The position numbers and the translations under genes are program-made. Below, one piece after another: positions 22,873-38,500 of a stretch of 64,000 nt of DNA. The DNA is from Uranotaenia lowii. Lineage: Eukaryota > Arthropoda > Insecta > Diptera > Culicidae. The DNA lies in the NCBI RefSeq assembly GCF_029784155.1, contig NC_073693.1, forward strand, positions 161,120,031 to 161,184,030. The letters are read 5' to 3'. How positions within the stretch are numbered: position 1 is the first letter of the stretch; the number at the start of each line of letters is the position of its first letter. Below the pieces are notes generated by a model that was not told the DNA's origin, searched no databases, and saw only the letters and a list, made by a program, of their open reading frames with translations.

Positions 22873-23852
22873 ATAGGTACCCATTGTACTATTGAAAATA
22901 TAAGAACCAACTGCAAGAATTCCCTTAAAACTACGGACGCCTAATTAATTGTAAAGCTCAGTTGATAGAACATTTGTCTTCGAAGCTGATAGCCATATTT
23001 TCAAGCTCAAGAGTAAACACCGAACAAAGTTGTGCCGGATGGCATTTGCAAAACTGTTCGCCAACTGAATAGTGGACATAAAGAAGGTGGTGAAGTGTTT
23101 GCCCAAAAGGAACCTTTTTCGGAGTTTATATAAATGTGAAAATCGTTATGACAGTATACTTTTTATTTCTTTGAATCTTCGTATCAAATAATATAAACTT
23201 AATGTTGTTTGTGGTTGTACCTTAATCAATAAATTTGATTTCGCGCGTTTTGTAATAGATGCTTATTATTCAATTCAAATTTTCATTTTTTTTTCTCACT
23301 TCAGTGGCGGATGCTCTAGTGCAATAATTGGAAATATTTTCAGTATTGGTATTGATAAGCCTGCAAAACGGGCATTACGCCGAACTGTTGGATGCCAGAT
23401 CATTTAAACACTATATTCGAATTATATTAAATCCACGCTGTGCGCAGAATAAAACGAAATGGCTGCTTTGAGTAAACCTTAGGTTCCTCTACTACTACCC
23501 TAGGGTGGAAGCGATCATCGCATTGTTGCGCTGTGTCTAGCTCTTTTTTTGTATAAGATGATTTTTTCTATGACAAATCATAATATTTTTATAACTGTGA
23601 GACTTAGCCTAAGTGTACCTTTTTTTTTCGAAAACAATGTTCAAATTTGTGGACTTTCTCGTCACAGATAGTTAGTGTGTTCTTTGACATTACATTAAAA
23701 ATGGTCTTTTTAATCGCTATGATCTCCAATTTATTTTAGGTTCTTTTTCTGGTGTTTTTGTTATGTTCAATAATGAAATTTAGAATAGTTTATAGAATAC
23801 ATGGCTTCTGACACTAGTCCTGGGCGTTTTAGCGTCTAGAAAAAAATTTTCC
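22873..23852. other. Intergenic DNA and Prps 3' flank
   Basis: Contains the tRNA-like stretch at 22951-23018 and the presumed 3' untranslated region of Prps, which is transcribed leftward. No other gene was recognised. Confidence 0.4.
22951..23018 (+). repeat. tRNA-like pseudogene or SINE head
   Basis: AAAGCTCAGTTGATAGAACA resembles a tRNA A-box/D-arm (consensus TAGCTCAGTTGGTAGAGC). About 35 nt later TTTTCAAGCTCAAG resembles a decayed B box. A possible anticodon arm lies between. The acceptor stem is not intact, so this is a tRNA-derived repeat rather than a working tRNA. Confidence 0.45.
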
Positions 23853-29059
<5,207 letters not shown>

Positions 29060-29327
29060 GGTATCAAATTAAATAAGTGCGCGGTCGCGATTCTTGCTTT
29101 TTCCCCTTTTAATGGTGTGCGCTAGTGTACGAACAGGTTTAGACTCATGAAATAGCGGTCCCGAACAGTGGTGTTGATCGACAGCCGGTCAGTTTGTACC
29201 TCAAAGAGAGAAGTAATCAGCGCTTTTAATACAAATTCTCCTGAGAGAAAGTTGCCTCCAAACCAACACAATGCAAGCAGATAAGATTCTCACAAGTTCA
29301 AACCTAGAGAATAGTCAAATGTTACGA

Positions 29328-29715
29328 CGGCGTGTTCGTAAATTGATTTTTTCTACCGATGCTGGCATTCGTAAATTAACACGTTCGTCGCCATGGAACC
29401 CATATTCGGGTGACGGGTGTATTTCCTGGGAGTCCCCGTCACATCGAAAACGTCTGATGCTCTCTTACTCAAGTTAGCCGCTCAGTTAAGCCACTCGTTT
29501 CAAATCTTGAAATCTCCCTCTTTTCTTTCTCGCTCCGAGAATTTCTTTGGGCCCGGCTAGTAATAAAAACCCAAAACGAGCTTGGCGATTTATAGAGTTT
29601 CATTCTCTGGCCAAAAAAAATAAAACGAAGAAGAAGAGCTTGGCGATGAACGTGTTAAACAAACTGTATTGAATAATATCAATTTATCATCATAAATCAA
29701 TTTACGAACACGCCG
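29328..29715. mobile_element. Short terminal-inverted-repeat element (copy 1)
   Basis: The left end CGGCGTGTTCGTAAATTGAT is a perfect inverted copy of the right end ATCAATTTACGAACACGCCG, at about 388 bp total. An internal phrase (GATGCTGGCATTCGTAAATT) is shared with the related element that starts at 29953. It has no coding capacity. It lies 270 bp upstream of the Prps start codon and may affect its promoter region. Confidence 0.75.
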
Positions 29716-31247
29716 TTAGTCGTAAATTTCAAATACCTTTTTCAAAATCAGTATTCATCATGTTACTAAAAAACATTAATTATTATTTTAAAATTTCCTT
29801 TTTTGATTTCTTGCACTAATGTCCGTTCTCTATTGTTAATTTCTGTCAAAAATTCTCTCTTTTTTTAGCAAAGATGGTGTGGTGCGATGAGAAGATAAAT
29901 AAAAGGAGTGTTGATGAACACACACACATTTAAAGAACGTTTTGACAGCTAACGGCGTGTTCGTAAATTGATTTTTTCTATCGAAGTGATTTTTTTTATC
30001 GATGCTGGCGTTCGTAAATTACAAACAAACTTATGCAAAAGCATTGGAAGGTGATTTGACATCTACCAAACACTCTAAGCCGCTACAACCCAAAACTAAG
30101 TTGTAATGCCGCAAAATCGGATGAAACTGGCTCCCGACGAAAATAAGTTCGGCGGGGTTTTCCCAAACTTGAGAACAGACGCAATTCTCGCAACTTAATT
30201 TTGGGGTGTTGTCATTCGGCAGGGTTTTGTTATTGTTGCTTGAGCCAACCTATCATATAAAAAGGGCATACGAATTTTTGGTGAATAAAATTTGCTAATT
30301 TTGCTAATTTTATTTGAATAAAACATGCTTTTTCAAAAATACAATACATAGTTTCTAATAACTTAGAACTTAACTCACTTAGCGTTTGGAATACTTCTGG
30401 AAGATAAGCTTGAATTCATGCGTAGAAAGCAGGAGTGGCATCCGAGAAACTACCAAACGGATTCCAAACTGATGTTGCTGACTTTATATGGGGCATGTTT
30501 TCCTGTAAATCAGCGTATTTACTATAACCAGAGCCTGTCGATACGGTCGGTTGGTCACTCTGGAAAACTGAAGAGAAATTAGGTTAGGAAAGCGATAACA
30601 TAGTCAAAGTCAACTATGATCAATATTACCTTTGGAACTATACAAACGTATCGGTTATGATAAACTTCCGTGATCCAGTATTCACACGGGTCAATTTCTT
30701 AAAAGAACTTTCGGCACCGAAATTTTGAAAGAATATTATAAATTAATAGGCAGGCTGGCGATTGCAATTAGTCTTGAAGAAAACTTCCTGCCATTGCCGA
30801 ATAGAAATTTGCTTCACATTCCGGTATGATTAAAATCGATTCCTCAATATTTTCATCCTCCGTCTAGACTGGTTTCAATGTGTAAGCGAACTGAATGGCC
30901 ATCGGCTCGTCCTCTCTGGTCGCTCATGTGGATAGCTTGTTAATGAATATTACACCATCCGGAGGCAGATCCGGATGTCATTCCGATTCAAATTAAACAT
31001 GTCTGTTGAAGACGTTTTCGCTTTGAAGTTCTCGTTTCCTGAAAAAGTTAGAATATAAATTTATTTATTTATTTATAATTAAATTAAATGTAATTAGAAT
31101 CAAGAAATCATAATTAAATCCATTTTACCACGAAATTTAACAAAAAAATTTGCGACGTGATCCTTCTCGATACCACGAAAGAAAACAAAAAAAAATTGGG
31201 GCAGGCTGTTCAAGCAGCGAACTTTTTTTTTGGGGTGTTGATAGCAG

Positions 31248-31307
31248 CCCAAAATTAAGAACGTCAACTTAACTTTGTTTTGATGCCCTGGCGTTCTTAA
31301 TTTTGGG
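31248..31307. repeat. Perfect 16-bp inverted repeat (hairpin)
   Basis: CCCAAAATTAAGAACG (31248-31263) and CGTTCTTAATTTTGGG (31292-31307) are exact reverse complements separated by 28 nt. The pair lies in the body of the interrupted inverted-repeat element, next to the LINE 3' end. The related phrase CTTAATTTTGGGGTGTTG occurs at 30196-30215. Confidence 0.85.
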
Positions 31308-31347
31308 TTGTTTTGTTTCTGAGTGAACAATTCGATCGACTGATGCA

Positions 31348-31362
31348 TCACCCAAAAAAAAT
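31348..31362. repeat. Target-site duplication of the LINE (3' side)
   Basis: TCACCCAAAAAAAAT, identical to 36744-36758, directly abuts the LINE's 3' tail. Confidence 0.9.
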
Positions 31363-31512
31363 GTATGTATGTATGTATAGATCTGGTATAGAATGGCAGA
31401 GAGTTTGATACTCTATATCACCACTACGAAGATTTTTTTTGTGTATTCTTGCTTCCTGGTATAGGGATGTTCTTTTTTATCATCATTAATTCAACTTTGA
31501 TGTTTTAGCTTT

Positions 31513-34500
31513 TTAAATTTTCATTCGAGCTTTCTCTAGGAAACTAAGGATTTCTCTTAGTTTATCTTCATCGAAATTTTGAATCATTTCGAGAAGATTG
31601 GAATAACGATTCCAATCATAATGATTTCTTATGTGATTAAATTGAATGCAGTTTAGGAGTGCGTGTTCTGTTGTAAAATTCGTGTTACATAATTCACATA
31701 GTTTTGTGTCTCGAATCCTCATTAATCCTAAGTAATAAGGAGAATAGTCGTGTCCGCTGACTAGACGGTTTAAAGTTCGAATTTGGAAGTTGTTGAATTC
31801 GACGTTCCAATACCAGGGTTTAGTGGAGAAATTAGGTTGAAAACCGTAAAATTTGACTCCTTTTCCTTCATCATGTGCCATACTTTTATACCATACATTA
31901 GTGGATTCCAGGGCTTCTAGTTTAAATCGATTATATGCATCCTCAAGTCGTAGTTTGTTTTGAAGTATTACTGGTCCATCTAGTCCTTGTTTCGCGAGGA
32001 TGTCAGCATTTTCATTTCCGTCAATGCCAACGTGGGAGGGGATCCACTGGATTTTAACCTTCTTCGTTGTTGCAAGCGTACATATATCATGAGTTATTTG
32101 GTCGAATTGTTTATTGATCATGTCCTTTTTTATAATTTTACAGGCTGCCTGCGAATCCGTGAAGATAACTGTTCCAGATCTAGCTTCATCAATTTGTTCC
32201 AAAGCAACTCTAATAGCTAAGAGTTCTGCAGTTGCGATATTCACTTCGTATGCTAAGGAGATACTAATCTTTGTGTTGGAAGACGCGTCATATATTCCAA
32301 TGCCACACTTATTCATCATTTTGGAGGCGTCAGTGTACCACTGATCACAATGGCTATAATGATTATTTATCATTTCTATGGCAAGTTTCCTCAATACTGT
32401 TGGTGAAGTTTCTTTTTTTCTCATTGTTGAACCAATCATATTGTCTTGAATTTCAACTTTCAGTTCGATTTCTGGTTTAGTTTTCGTGTAAATAGTTTGA
32501 AATTCTTGAACATATTTAATGAAAATTCTTTCCATAAATGTGTATTTTACTTCACTTTGGATATTTGTAAGGTCTAAGGAGTGTAGTTGTTGTGCTATTA
32601 AGTCATTACGATGGATATGTAAGGCTATGCGTTTTTTGGTTAGATAGATCCGTTTAAATTTTAATGGTTCTTCACCAGCTATGGCTGCAAGAGTGTTCAC
32701 AGGTGTGGTTTTGGTACATCCTGTAGCAATACGTAAGCATTGGCGATTTGTGATTTCTAGCATATCACAGTATTTTTTTGGCGATCCACCGTAAATAACA
32801 GTTCCGTAATTAAGAAAGTTACCGTATAAAGCTTTGTGATATAGCATCATTACTCTTGGCGTACCACCGTATTTGATTCCGCTTATGATTTTGAGCATGT
32901 TTTGTTTGTCCAATACTTTTTGTTTTAGTGTTTTAATGTGCATACCGTATTTTAGCGTTTGGTCTAATGTTATACCCAAATATTTATAGCTTCTTACTGT
33001 TTCTAAAATTTCTCCTCCCATCGTCAAGCAGAGTTGTTTATCACTGTCTTTAAATAGCATGGCTTTTGTTTTTGAGCTATTAAGACGTAAACCCAACTCA
33101 GTAGCTGTGACCATAAAGTTGTCTATTTCGGATTGCATTTTTCTTACAGCTGATTCTAGTGACTTTGCTTTGACGATTTTCAGAAAATCATCGGCAAACT
33201 GTAAAGTTGTTACATCTGGGTCGAGATTTGTGTTGTGTAAAGAGGCTGTGTAGATATTAAAAAGAACAGGTGACATTACATCTCCTTGTGGAACTCCTGT
33301 ACAAATCGTTTGACTGACAATTCCTTGTTGGGTAAAGACCAAAGTTTTCCGATTATTAAGAAAGTTATGTACCCATGTACATGTATCTTTGTTAAAACCA
33401 TTTGTTAGCATTAAACTGTATAACTTTTCAACGACAACGGTATTAAACGCATTGGAGAAATCGAAGAAAACTCCAATCGTTGTATAGTTTGCTCTGCGTG
33501 CTGCTTTGATTAGATTTGTTGCAAAAGTTATACAATGTTCTGTAGACATTCCCTTGCGAAAACCGAACGATAGATTTGGTATGATATTGTTTCTTTCACA
33601 CGTTTGTTGTATATCTTCAAGAATTGCTGCATTCAGAATTTTTACTACCGTTGGCAGAAGCGCGATTGGTCGACTTGAATCAACTTCATTCGGTGGTTTG
33701 TTTGTTTTCAAAATCGGAACTATCTTAATTTCCTTTAGATGATTGTCTAATGTGCCTTTGTGCCACATTTCGTTTAATAACTCTATAATTTTTGTAGCTG
33801 ATTGTAAATCTAAATCTTTTAATGCACCGTAGTTTAGGTAGTCAGTACCTGGTGATGATGTTGGGGATTTATTTTTAAGGAATTTTTTCCATTGTTGGAA
33901 GGTAAGTATTGTTGTTCTTGTGTTATTATCAGGTGGAAGAGGTTCTTTGAAATTTGATGGACCAAAATTGTTGGTAAGGAATTTTAAAGCCATCTCTTTG
34001 TTGTGATTGATAGGGTTGTTTTTAGGGTTTGTAACGGGGAGGAATTTTAATCTTCTGACAAGTTTCCAGTTTTCTTGTGAATTTCTTGGATCTATAGAGC
34101 CAGAAAGCTCTATCATTTTTTCTTTAATATGCTTTATTTTAGATTTAAGAAATATTGCTGAAGATTTTTTCCATTTGATTAAGTTTTCACTACTGCTGCA
34201 TCTGTTGTATTCTCGAAGAGAATTTTGTTTTTGTTCATAGAGATCAGACAACTCTGAGCTCCAGTAGTATTTTGGTGTGTAATTATTTATTTTTTTGTGT
34301 TTTTTAGTTATGTCCTGTGAAAGTTTGGAGAGGTCTTTCAGGTCATTGAATTCCCAATGTTTAATAAGTGCCATTTCATCTGATATTTTTCGCTTGTCGT
34401 AGTAATATTTTTGTTTACGCCTGATACTCATATCGAGGCAAGTTTCGATAATGAGATGACCACTTCCGCCGAAATTTTTCTCCAACACTTTCCATTCGGC

Positions 34501-35145
34501 CATATCGAACATGTTTGTAGAGCATAATGTCAAATCAATTGCACTAGAATTTTGATTACTAACTGGGGGAAGAAAAGTAGTAGATCCGGTGTTTAGTAAC
34601 ATCAAATTTGAACCGATGATGGCATCATGTACTACCTTTCCCTTGCTGTTTGTGTCTTGACATCCCCATGACACATTGTGACTGTTGAAGTCGCCTCCTA
34701 TTAATACTTTTCCGAATCTAGCTATTTCATTGAAAAGTGTTGTGATTGCTGTTTCTAAGTTAGAAATTGTTATTCTTGGGTTAACATATACAACAACTAA
34801 AGCTAGGTCTAGCGTCGAAATTGATAGTCCAAGTGTTTCAAAGTTGTCTGATGTTGACAGCTGAATGTGGTCAAACTGGAATTCTTCCTTTAGGAAAATT
34901 CCCACGCCCCCAAAGCCATCGGCACGAGGAGCAAGAAGACGATGGTAACCCTGTATGTTCCATCGTTCTGTTAAAAGTTGATCTGGTTTTACCCATATTT
35001 CAGAAAGTAGTGCTGCGTCGTAGTTTTGGGTGTAAAGTTCATGTGTTAATTCATTTTTATTCCTGTATAGACTTTGTATGTTTGCTTGTAATGTTCTGAA
35101 ATCGCCGGTAAAGTTATTTGTCTCCCGGAGATCCCACCATTTTAT
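31513..35145 (-). CDS. LINE ORF2: endonuclease / reverse transcriptase / RNase H
   Basis: This is the replication protein of the element, nicking target DNA and reverse transcribing the RNA there. The frame is open from 35145 (after an in-frame stop) for 1210 codons. The apurinic-type endonuclease begins upstream of any methionine (FRTLQANIQSLYRNKNEL, LLSEIWVKPDQLL) and includes IGGDFNSHNVSWGC and SAIDLTLCS. The reverse transcriptase has SRPIALLPTVVKILNAAIL, FDFSNAFNTV, GVPQGDVMSPVLFN and the catalytic FADD. RNase H has YTDAS, ATAELLAI, FTDSQAA and PSHVGIDGNENAD, so its acidic residues are present. Near the end, LCELCNTNFTTEHALLNC is a zinc-knuckle-like motif. No ATG occurs in this frame for over 100 codons, and it is +1 relative to ORF1, overlapping its last ten or so codons. 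Reinitiation, frameshifting or a non-AUG start is implied. Confidence 0.92.
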   Translation of the reverse strand: MKWWDLRETNNFTGDFRTLQANIQSLYRNKNELTHELYTQNYDAALLSEIWVKPDQLLTERWNIQGYHRLLAPRADGFGGVGIFLKEEFQFDHIQLSTSDNFETLGLSISTLDLALVVVYVNPRITISNLETAITTLFNEIARFGKVLIGGDFNSHNVSWGCQDTNSKGKVVHDAIIGSNLMLLNTGSTTFLPPVSNQNSSAIDLTLCSTNMFDMAEWKVLEKNFGGSGHLIIETCLDMSIRRKQKYYYDKRKISDEMALIKHWEFNDLKDLSKLSQDITKKHKKINNYTPKYYWSSELSDLYEQKQNSLREYNRCSSSENLIKWKKSSAIFLKSKIKHIKEKMIELSGSIDPRNSQENWKLVRRLKFLPVTNPKNNPINHNKEMALKFLTNNFGPSNFKEPLPPDNNTRTTILTFQQWKKFLKNKSPTSSPGTDYLNYGALKDLDLQSATKIIELLNEMWHKGTLDNHLKEIKIVPILKTNKPPNEVDSSRPIALLPTVVKILNAAILEDIQQTCERNNIIPNLSFGFRKGMSTEHCITFATNLIKAARRANYTTIGVFFDFSNAFNTVVVEKLYSLMLTNGFNKDTCTWVHNFLNNRKTLVFTQQGIVSQTICTGVPQGDVMSPVLFNIYTASLHNTNLDPDVTTLQFADDFLKIVKAKSLESAVRKMQSEIDNFMVTATELGLRLNSSKTKAMLFKDSDKQLCLTMGGEILETVRSYKYLGITLDQTLKYGMHIKTLKQKVLDKQNMLKIISGIKYGGTPRVMMLYHKALYGNFLNYGTVIYGGSPKKYCDMLEITNRQCLRIATGCTKTTPVNTLAAIAGEEPLKFKRIYLTKKRIALHIHRNDLIAQQLHSLDLTNIQSEVKYTFMERIFIKYVQEFQTIYTKTKPEIELKVEIQDNMIGSTMRKKETSPTVLRKLAIEMINNHYSHCDQWYTDASKMMNKCGIGIYDASSNTKISISLAYEVNIATAELLAIRVALEQIDEARSGTVIFTDSQAACKIIKKDMINKQFDQITHDICTLATTKKVKIQWIPSHVGIDGNENADILAKQGLDGPVILQNKLRLEDAYNRFKLEALESTNVWYKSMAHDEGKGVKFYGFQPNFSTKPWYWNVEFNNFQIRTLNRLVSGHDYSPYYLGLMRIRDTKLCELCNTNFTTEHALLNCIQFNHIRNHYDWNRYSNLLEMIQNFDEDKLREILSFLEKARMKI

Positions 35146-36547
35146 TTAGCTCACCCATGATACAAGCCGATATATCTCCTCCTGTTTTTCCGTGCAATTT
35201 TGTGATAGCTTCTAATTTTATGTTTATTGATGATATTATTTGTTTCCATTCTTCAAAAGATTGTTTTTTAACAGATTCCTCTATTTCTTTTTTAAATCTT
35301 TCTAACTCTCCTGCCCTATAATTATTGAACAACCCTATACCTCTTGACTCTTCTTTTTCTTCTTCCATCTTCCTCTTCTTTGTAAATTCCTTCTGGTTTA
35401 GTCCCAAAATACTGGCTACCCCAGGTACAATTTCTACATCTACATGTGATTGGTTTGGTGTTCTGTTTTCTTTTCTTGTTCCATTTCTCTTGTCATCATA
35501 ACTCCACTCCTTGCGTTTTTGTTGTAAGTGCTGAGGAAAGTTTTGGCCATTTGCTGCTACTTTAGAGTATGCTTCTGCTGGAGTTGGATAATCTTCTGTC
35601 GTTCTTAAAACATCAAAAAAGTTTTCAGTTGGGATTTCAAAATATTGTTTCGCCTCTTGATATGTTAAACATTTCTTTGCCATTATCGCTTGAATGTCAT
35701 TCTCTTTTTTCCATCGTGGGCATTCTTTGTCAGTAGTCTTATGATTAGCATTAAAACAGTACATACACTTTAAAATATTACATAGATTTTCTTGCGTGTG
35801 TTCTGTAGCACAATTCATACATTTTTCTTTTTTGTCTTTACAGTTTTTGGACAAGTGGTTATAACGTAAACATTTAAAACAAATAATCGGTTTTCTTATG
35901 TAAGGCTGTACCCTATGTATCACAGAATAAATGCTGACGTCAGTCGGTAAAGTATTGCTTCGAAACACTACACCCATTTTATAAGTAGGTTCCTTTTTCT
36001 TGTCTTTCATTCGATGCATTCTAAATACGGAATCTATTTCAACCTTAGCCTTTAGAAAATTTTTGACTTCTTCTTCTTGTAATTCCAGTGGGATTCCGGA
36101 AATTACTCCTGTCACCGTTACAAATTGCTTAGGAATGTACGATTTGTATCCTTGCAGATTTAAGTTTTGGCAGTTAGCTAGTCTGTTTGCGTCTTTGATG
36201 TTTCCTACATATACAGTTACCTTGTTCTTCGCAGTCTTCCGGATGTCGTCGATGGATTTATCGAACCCGTTTTGGTGAAGTAAAATACCTACTTGCAGTC
36301 TGTTCATTACTTTCCTCCTTTCTGTATCCGTGTTTTCCACTATTACCCGATATGGTCGACAGTCTCCATTCTGGTAATTATAATTTTTATATATTTTTTC
36401 GATTGTCTTTCCAGGTCCTCCTTTGGTTGTTGTCGCTAATTCCATGTTTTCATCCTCCATCCTGTCCGATGATTCAGCATTTTCCAATGGTTGCGTCAGG
36501 TTATGTATTGATGCTGCTCCATCAGGAGCAGCATCCTTGCCACTCAT
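35114..36547 (-). CDS. LINE ORF1: gag-like CCHC protein
   Basis: A 477-residue nucleic-acid-binding protein that would package the element's RNA. The ATG at 36547 is the first in a long open frame, MSGKDAAPDGAASIHN. Three adjacent zinc knuckles lie in the middle: ICFKCLRYNHLSKNC (C-2-C-4-H-4-C), CMNCATEHTQENLC and CMYCFNANHKTTDKEC. The C-terminal third is rich in K and E and may form a coiled coil (KKRKMEEEKEESRG). Its end overlaps the start of ORF2. Confidence 0.9.
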   Translation of the reverse strand: MSGKDAAPDGAASIHNLTQPLENAESSDRMEDENMELATTTKGGPGKTIEKIYKNYNYQNGDCRPYRVIVENTDTERRKVMNRLQVGILLHQNGFDKSIDDIRKTAKNKVTVYVGNIKDANRLANCQNLNLQGYKSYIPKQFVTVTGVISGIPLELQEEEVKNFLKAKVEIDSVFRMHRMKDKKKEPTYKMGVVFRSNTLPTDVSIYSVIHRVQPYIRKPIICFKCLRYNHLSKNCKDKKEKCMNCATEHTQENLCNILKCMYCFNANHKTTDKECPRWKKENDIQAIMAKKCLTYQEAKQYFEIPTENFFDVLRTTEDYPTPAEAYSKVAANGQNFPQHLQQKRKEWSYDDKRNGTRKENRTPNQSHVDVEIVPGVASILGLNQKEFTKKRKMEEEKEESRGIGLFNNYRAGELERFKKEIEESVKKQSFEEWKQIISSINIKLEAITKLHGKTGGDISACIMGELNKMVGSPGDK

Positions 36548-36743
36548 TTTAGTACGGTCACCAGATATATCACTTGTGAGTTTATCACAGATTGAATATC
36601 ACAGTTTTCCTTAATGACTATTGACACGACAACAATTTAAAATCTTAAAATTTTAGTAAAATCTCCGCGTTAAAAAAGAACATCCACACTCTATCAATGT
36701 AAACATTGAAGTCCCCGATTTGCTGTTCGTTGTGTTTTAGTTT

Positions 36744-36758
36744 TCACCCAAAAAAAAT
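36744..36758. repeat. Target-site duplication of the LINE (5' side)
   Basis: TCACCCAAAAAAAAT, identical to 31348-31362. The flanking ATCAATTAACGAACGCGCCG is the right end of the interrupted inverted-repeat element, so the LINE inserted just inside it. Confidence 0.9.
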
Positions 36759-37067
36759 CAATTAACGAACGCGCCGTAAATTGAAAACCACATGTGCGTC
36801 AAGGTTTGTATATATAGGAGGTGATACAGAATATTAAATTCCCGATTCAGCCATTTTGGCTATTTAGGCTAATGCAACTGCGGAACTCATGGAGTTTGTT
36901 TACAAACAAAACACAGAAAACCTGAGCGAATAATCTTATGTTTGCAAACAAACTCATTGAGAGCCTCGCTTACCTTTCGCCAAGCTTGAAAAAAATCAAC
37001 TCAACGAGTAAAAATCGGCTCATACGAACGTGAGTGTGAGGCGGAACACAAAAAAAAATCCCACCTA

Positions 37068-37277
37068 TAAGGCCGATGACAAAGTGAGTGCGATGCGATG
37101 CGAACCGGCGAATGCGATTAAATGCGGCGAACCACATTTGATGAAAATGCATGTGAATCGCTTAAACCTGACATACGCAACGCGGCAAAGCAGATGTCAA
37201 TTTGTTCCCCCGCTCGAGTTCGCATTGGCCGCGTTCGTCAATTCGCATCGCATCGCACTCACTATGTCATCGGCCTA
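37068..37277. mobile_element. Short palindromic MITE
   Basis: The left TAAGGCCGATGACAAAGTGA and following GTGCGATGCGATGCGAA are mirrored at the right end by TTCGCATCGCATCGCAC then TCACTATGTCATCGGCCTA. The inverted ends are about 36 bp with few mismatches, over 210 bp total. A related phrase (ATGTCATCGGTCTAAGGCTGATGTCATGC) lies at 38017-38045. The family is not recognised. Confidence 0.7.
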
Positions 37278-38369
37278 CACACTTAATCTTTTCTTCTGTG
37301 GTCGAGACGATTTCGTCCTGTATTTTCAATAGCTGAAATTACAGGACGATTTCAGGACAGCAAAACACTACAGGAAAACAACTGTCAAATTGCCCCGTAT
37401 GTTCGAAACGGTTTTCCCCTGTGACTTTCAGGGACTTTTTCCATATTATCCTGTAAGCTCAAGACTGTTTCTTTCCGAATTATACATACAGTTCAGGTTA
37501 TTTATTTTTAAGAAAAATAATCGCAAATATTTTTTTATGCTTATATTTTATTACCTCATACCATTACCATAATTCAAATACATCACTGTTCATATTAGTG
37601 CAGTCTGTTCATTTGTAGCTGATGATGTTTCAGAGCAAAAATCAGGTCCAACCGGTCAAGTTCGCTTGGCTTGAAAAAAAACGAACAACCAAAGGGACCG
37701 AAAAAAAAACATTAAAACACGTGTCATTTAAACAGTGATACAGGCGATTGTTGCCTTGAGATTTTTCGAGCTCCTGAGCACTTGAAGCAGAGTTCTTTCG
37801 AATTTCGGGAGAAATTGTGAAAACAAAACGAATTGTTAAAAAAAAAATAAAATAAAATAAAATTGAGTGCTACAAAAATCGTTTAGCTGTCTCCCAGTGC
37901 TACAGAAAAACCTCTTGGTTTTGACTTTTTGACAGTTCAAGTGTCATTTTGAGCCGTTTTCCTGTAATTCAGAGAATCGTTGGTCCCGAGCGGAATATTT
38001 GCAATCTTAGTGTGTATGTCATCGGTCTAAGGCTGATGTCATGCTGAAGCTACAAGCAACGCAACGCGTTCACACGTTCCAATAAGAAAGCGTTGCAACG
38101 CATTGGGATGTCATGCTGGCGCGACTTAGATTGCATAACTAAAAGCGAAATTCAGGTGCTGAAGACGCCTAAAGTTATGCAACTACAGCGAGAAGAACTT
38201 TCTATGTCCTGAAGTTAACAACGAAAAACACTATTTAAATATCATTTGAACCAAAGATTATCATCGGTTAAATTAATTTAACCACAGAAACTCTGTGGTT
38301 TAACTATTTTATAGAAGATTTGTTTGATTTTCTCACCATTTAACAATAAATTTATTTAAAGTTTAGATA

Positions 38370-38500
38370 TTTTTCAAAAATCAGGACAAATCAGGACATT
38401 TTTAAGGTCATTTTTCAAAAATCATGACAATTTTAGCGTTTTTGAAAAATCAGGACGGCCTCTCAAAAATCAGGACAAATCCTGAAAAATCAGAACACCT
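38370..38500. repeat. Degenerate AAAAATCAGGACA tandem repeat
   Basis: Six to seven imperfect copies of AAAAATCAGGACA with variable spacers, ending about 370 bp before the Ube2k-like start codon. Confidence 0.7.

Larger units (their letters stand above)
31363..36743 (-). mobile_element. Full-length I-superfamily LINE (non-LTR retrotransposon)
   Basis: The element is about 5.38 kb on the minus strand, bounded by a perfect 15-bp target duplication. In order it has a 5' leader of about 200 nt, ORF1 (CCHC gag-like), ORF2 (endonuclease, reverse transcriptase, RNase H, C-terminal zinc knuckle), a short 3' UTR and a (CATA)n tail (ACATACATACATACAT on the minus strand) instead of poly(A). The RNase H domain places it in the I superfamily (I/Loner/Outcast-like) rather than Jockey. 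Both ORFs are open and the duplication is undiverged, so the insertion looks recent. Confidence 0.92.
29953..36776. mobile_element. Terminal-inverted-repeat element (copy 2) split by a LINE
   Basis: The left end CGGCGTGTTCGTAAATTGAT and the right end ATCAATTAACGAACGCGCCG are inverted with two mismatches. TAA flanks both sides (29950-29952 and 36777-36779). Removing the LINE and one target copy leaves about 1.43 kb. A 3-bp TAA duplication would fit the PIF/Harbinger superfamily, but no transposase is visible, so the class is tentative. A truncated relative (TCGAAGTG...GATGCTGGC...GGTGATTTAACATCTA) lies at 47350-47410. Confidence 0.65.
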
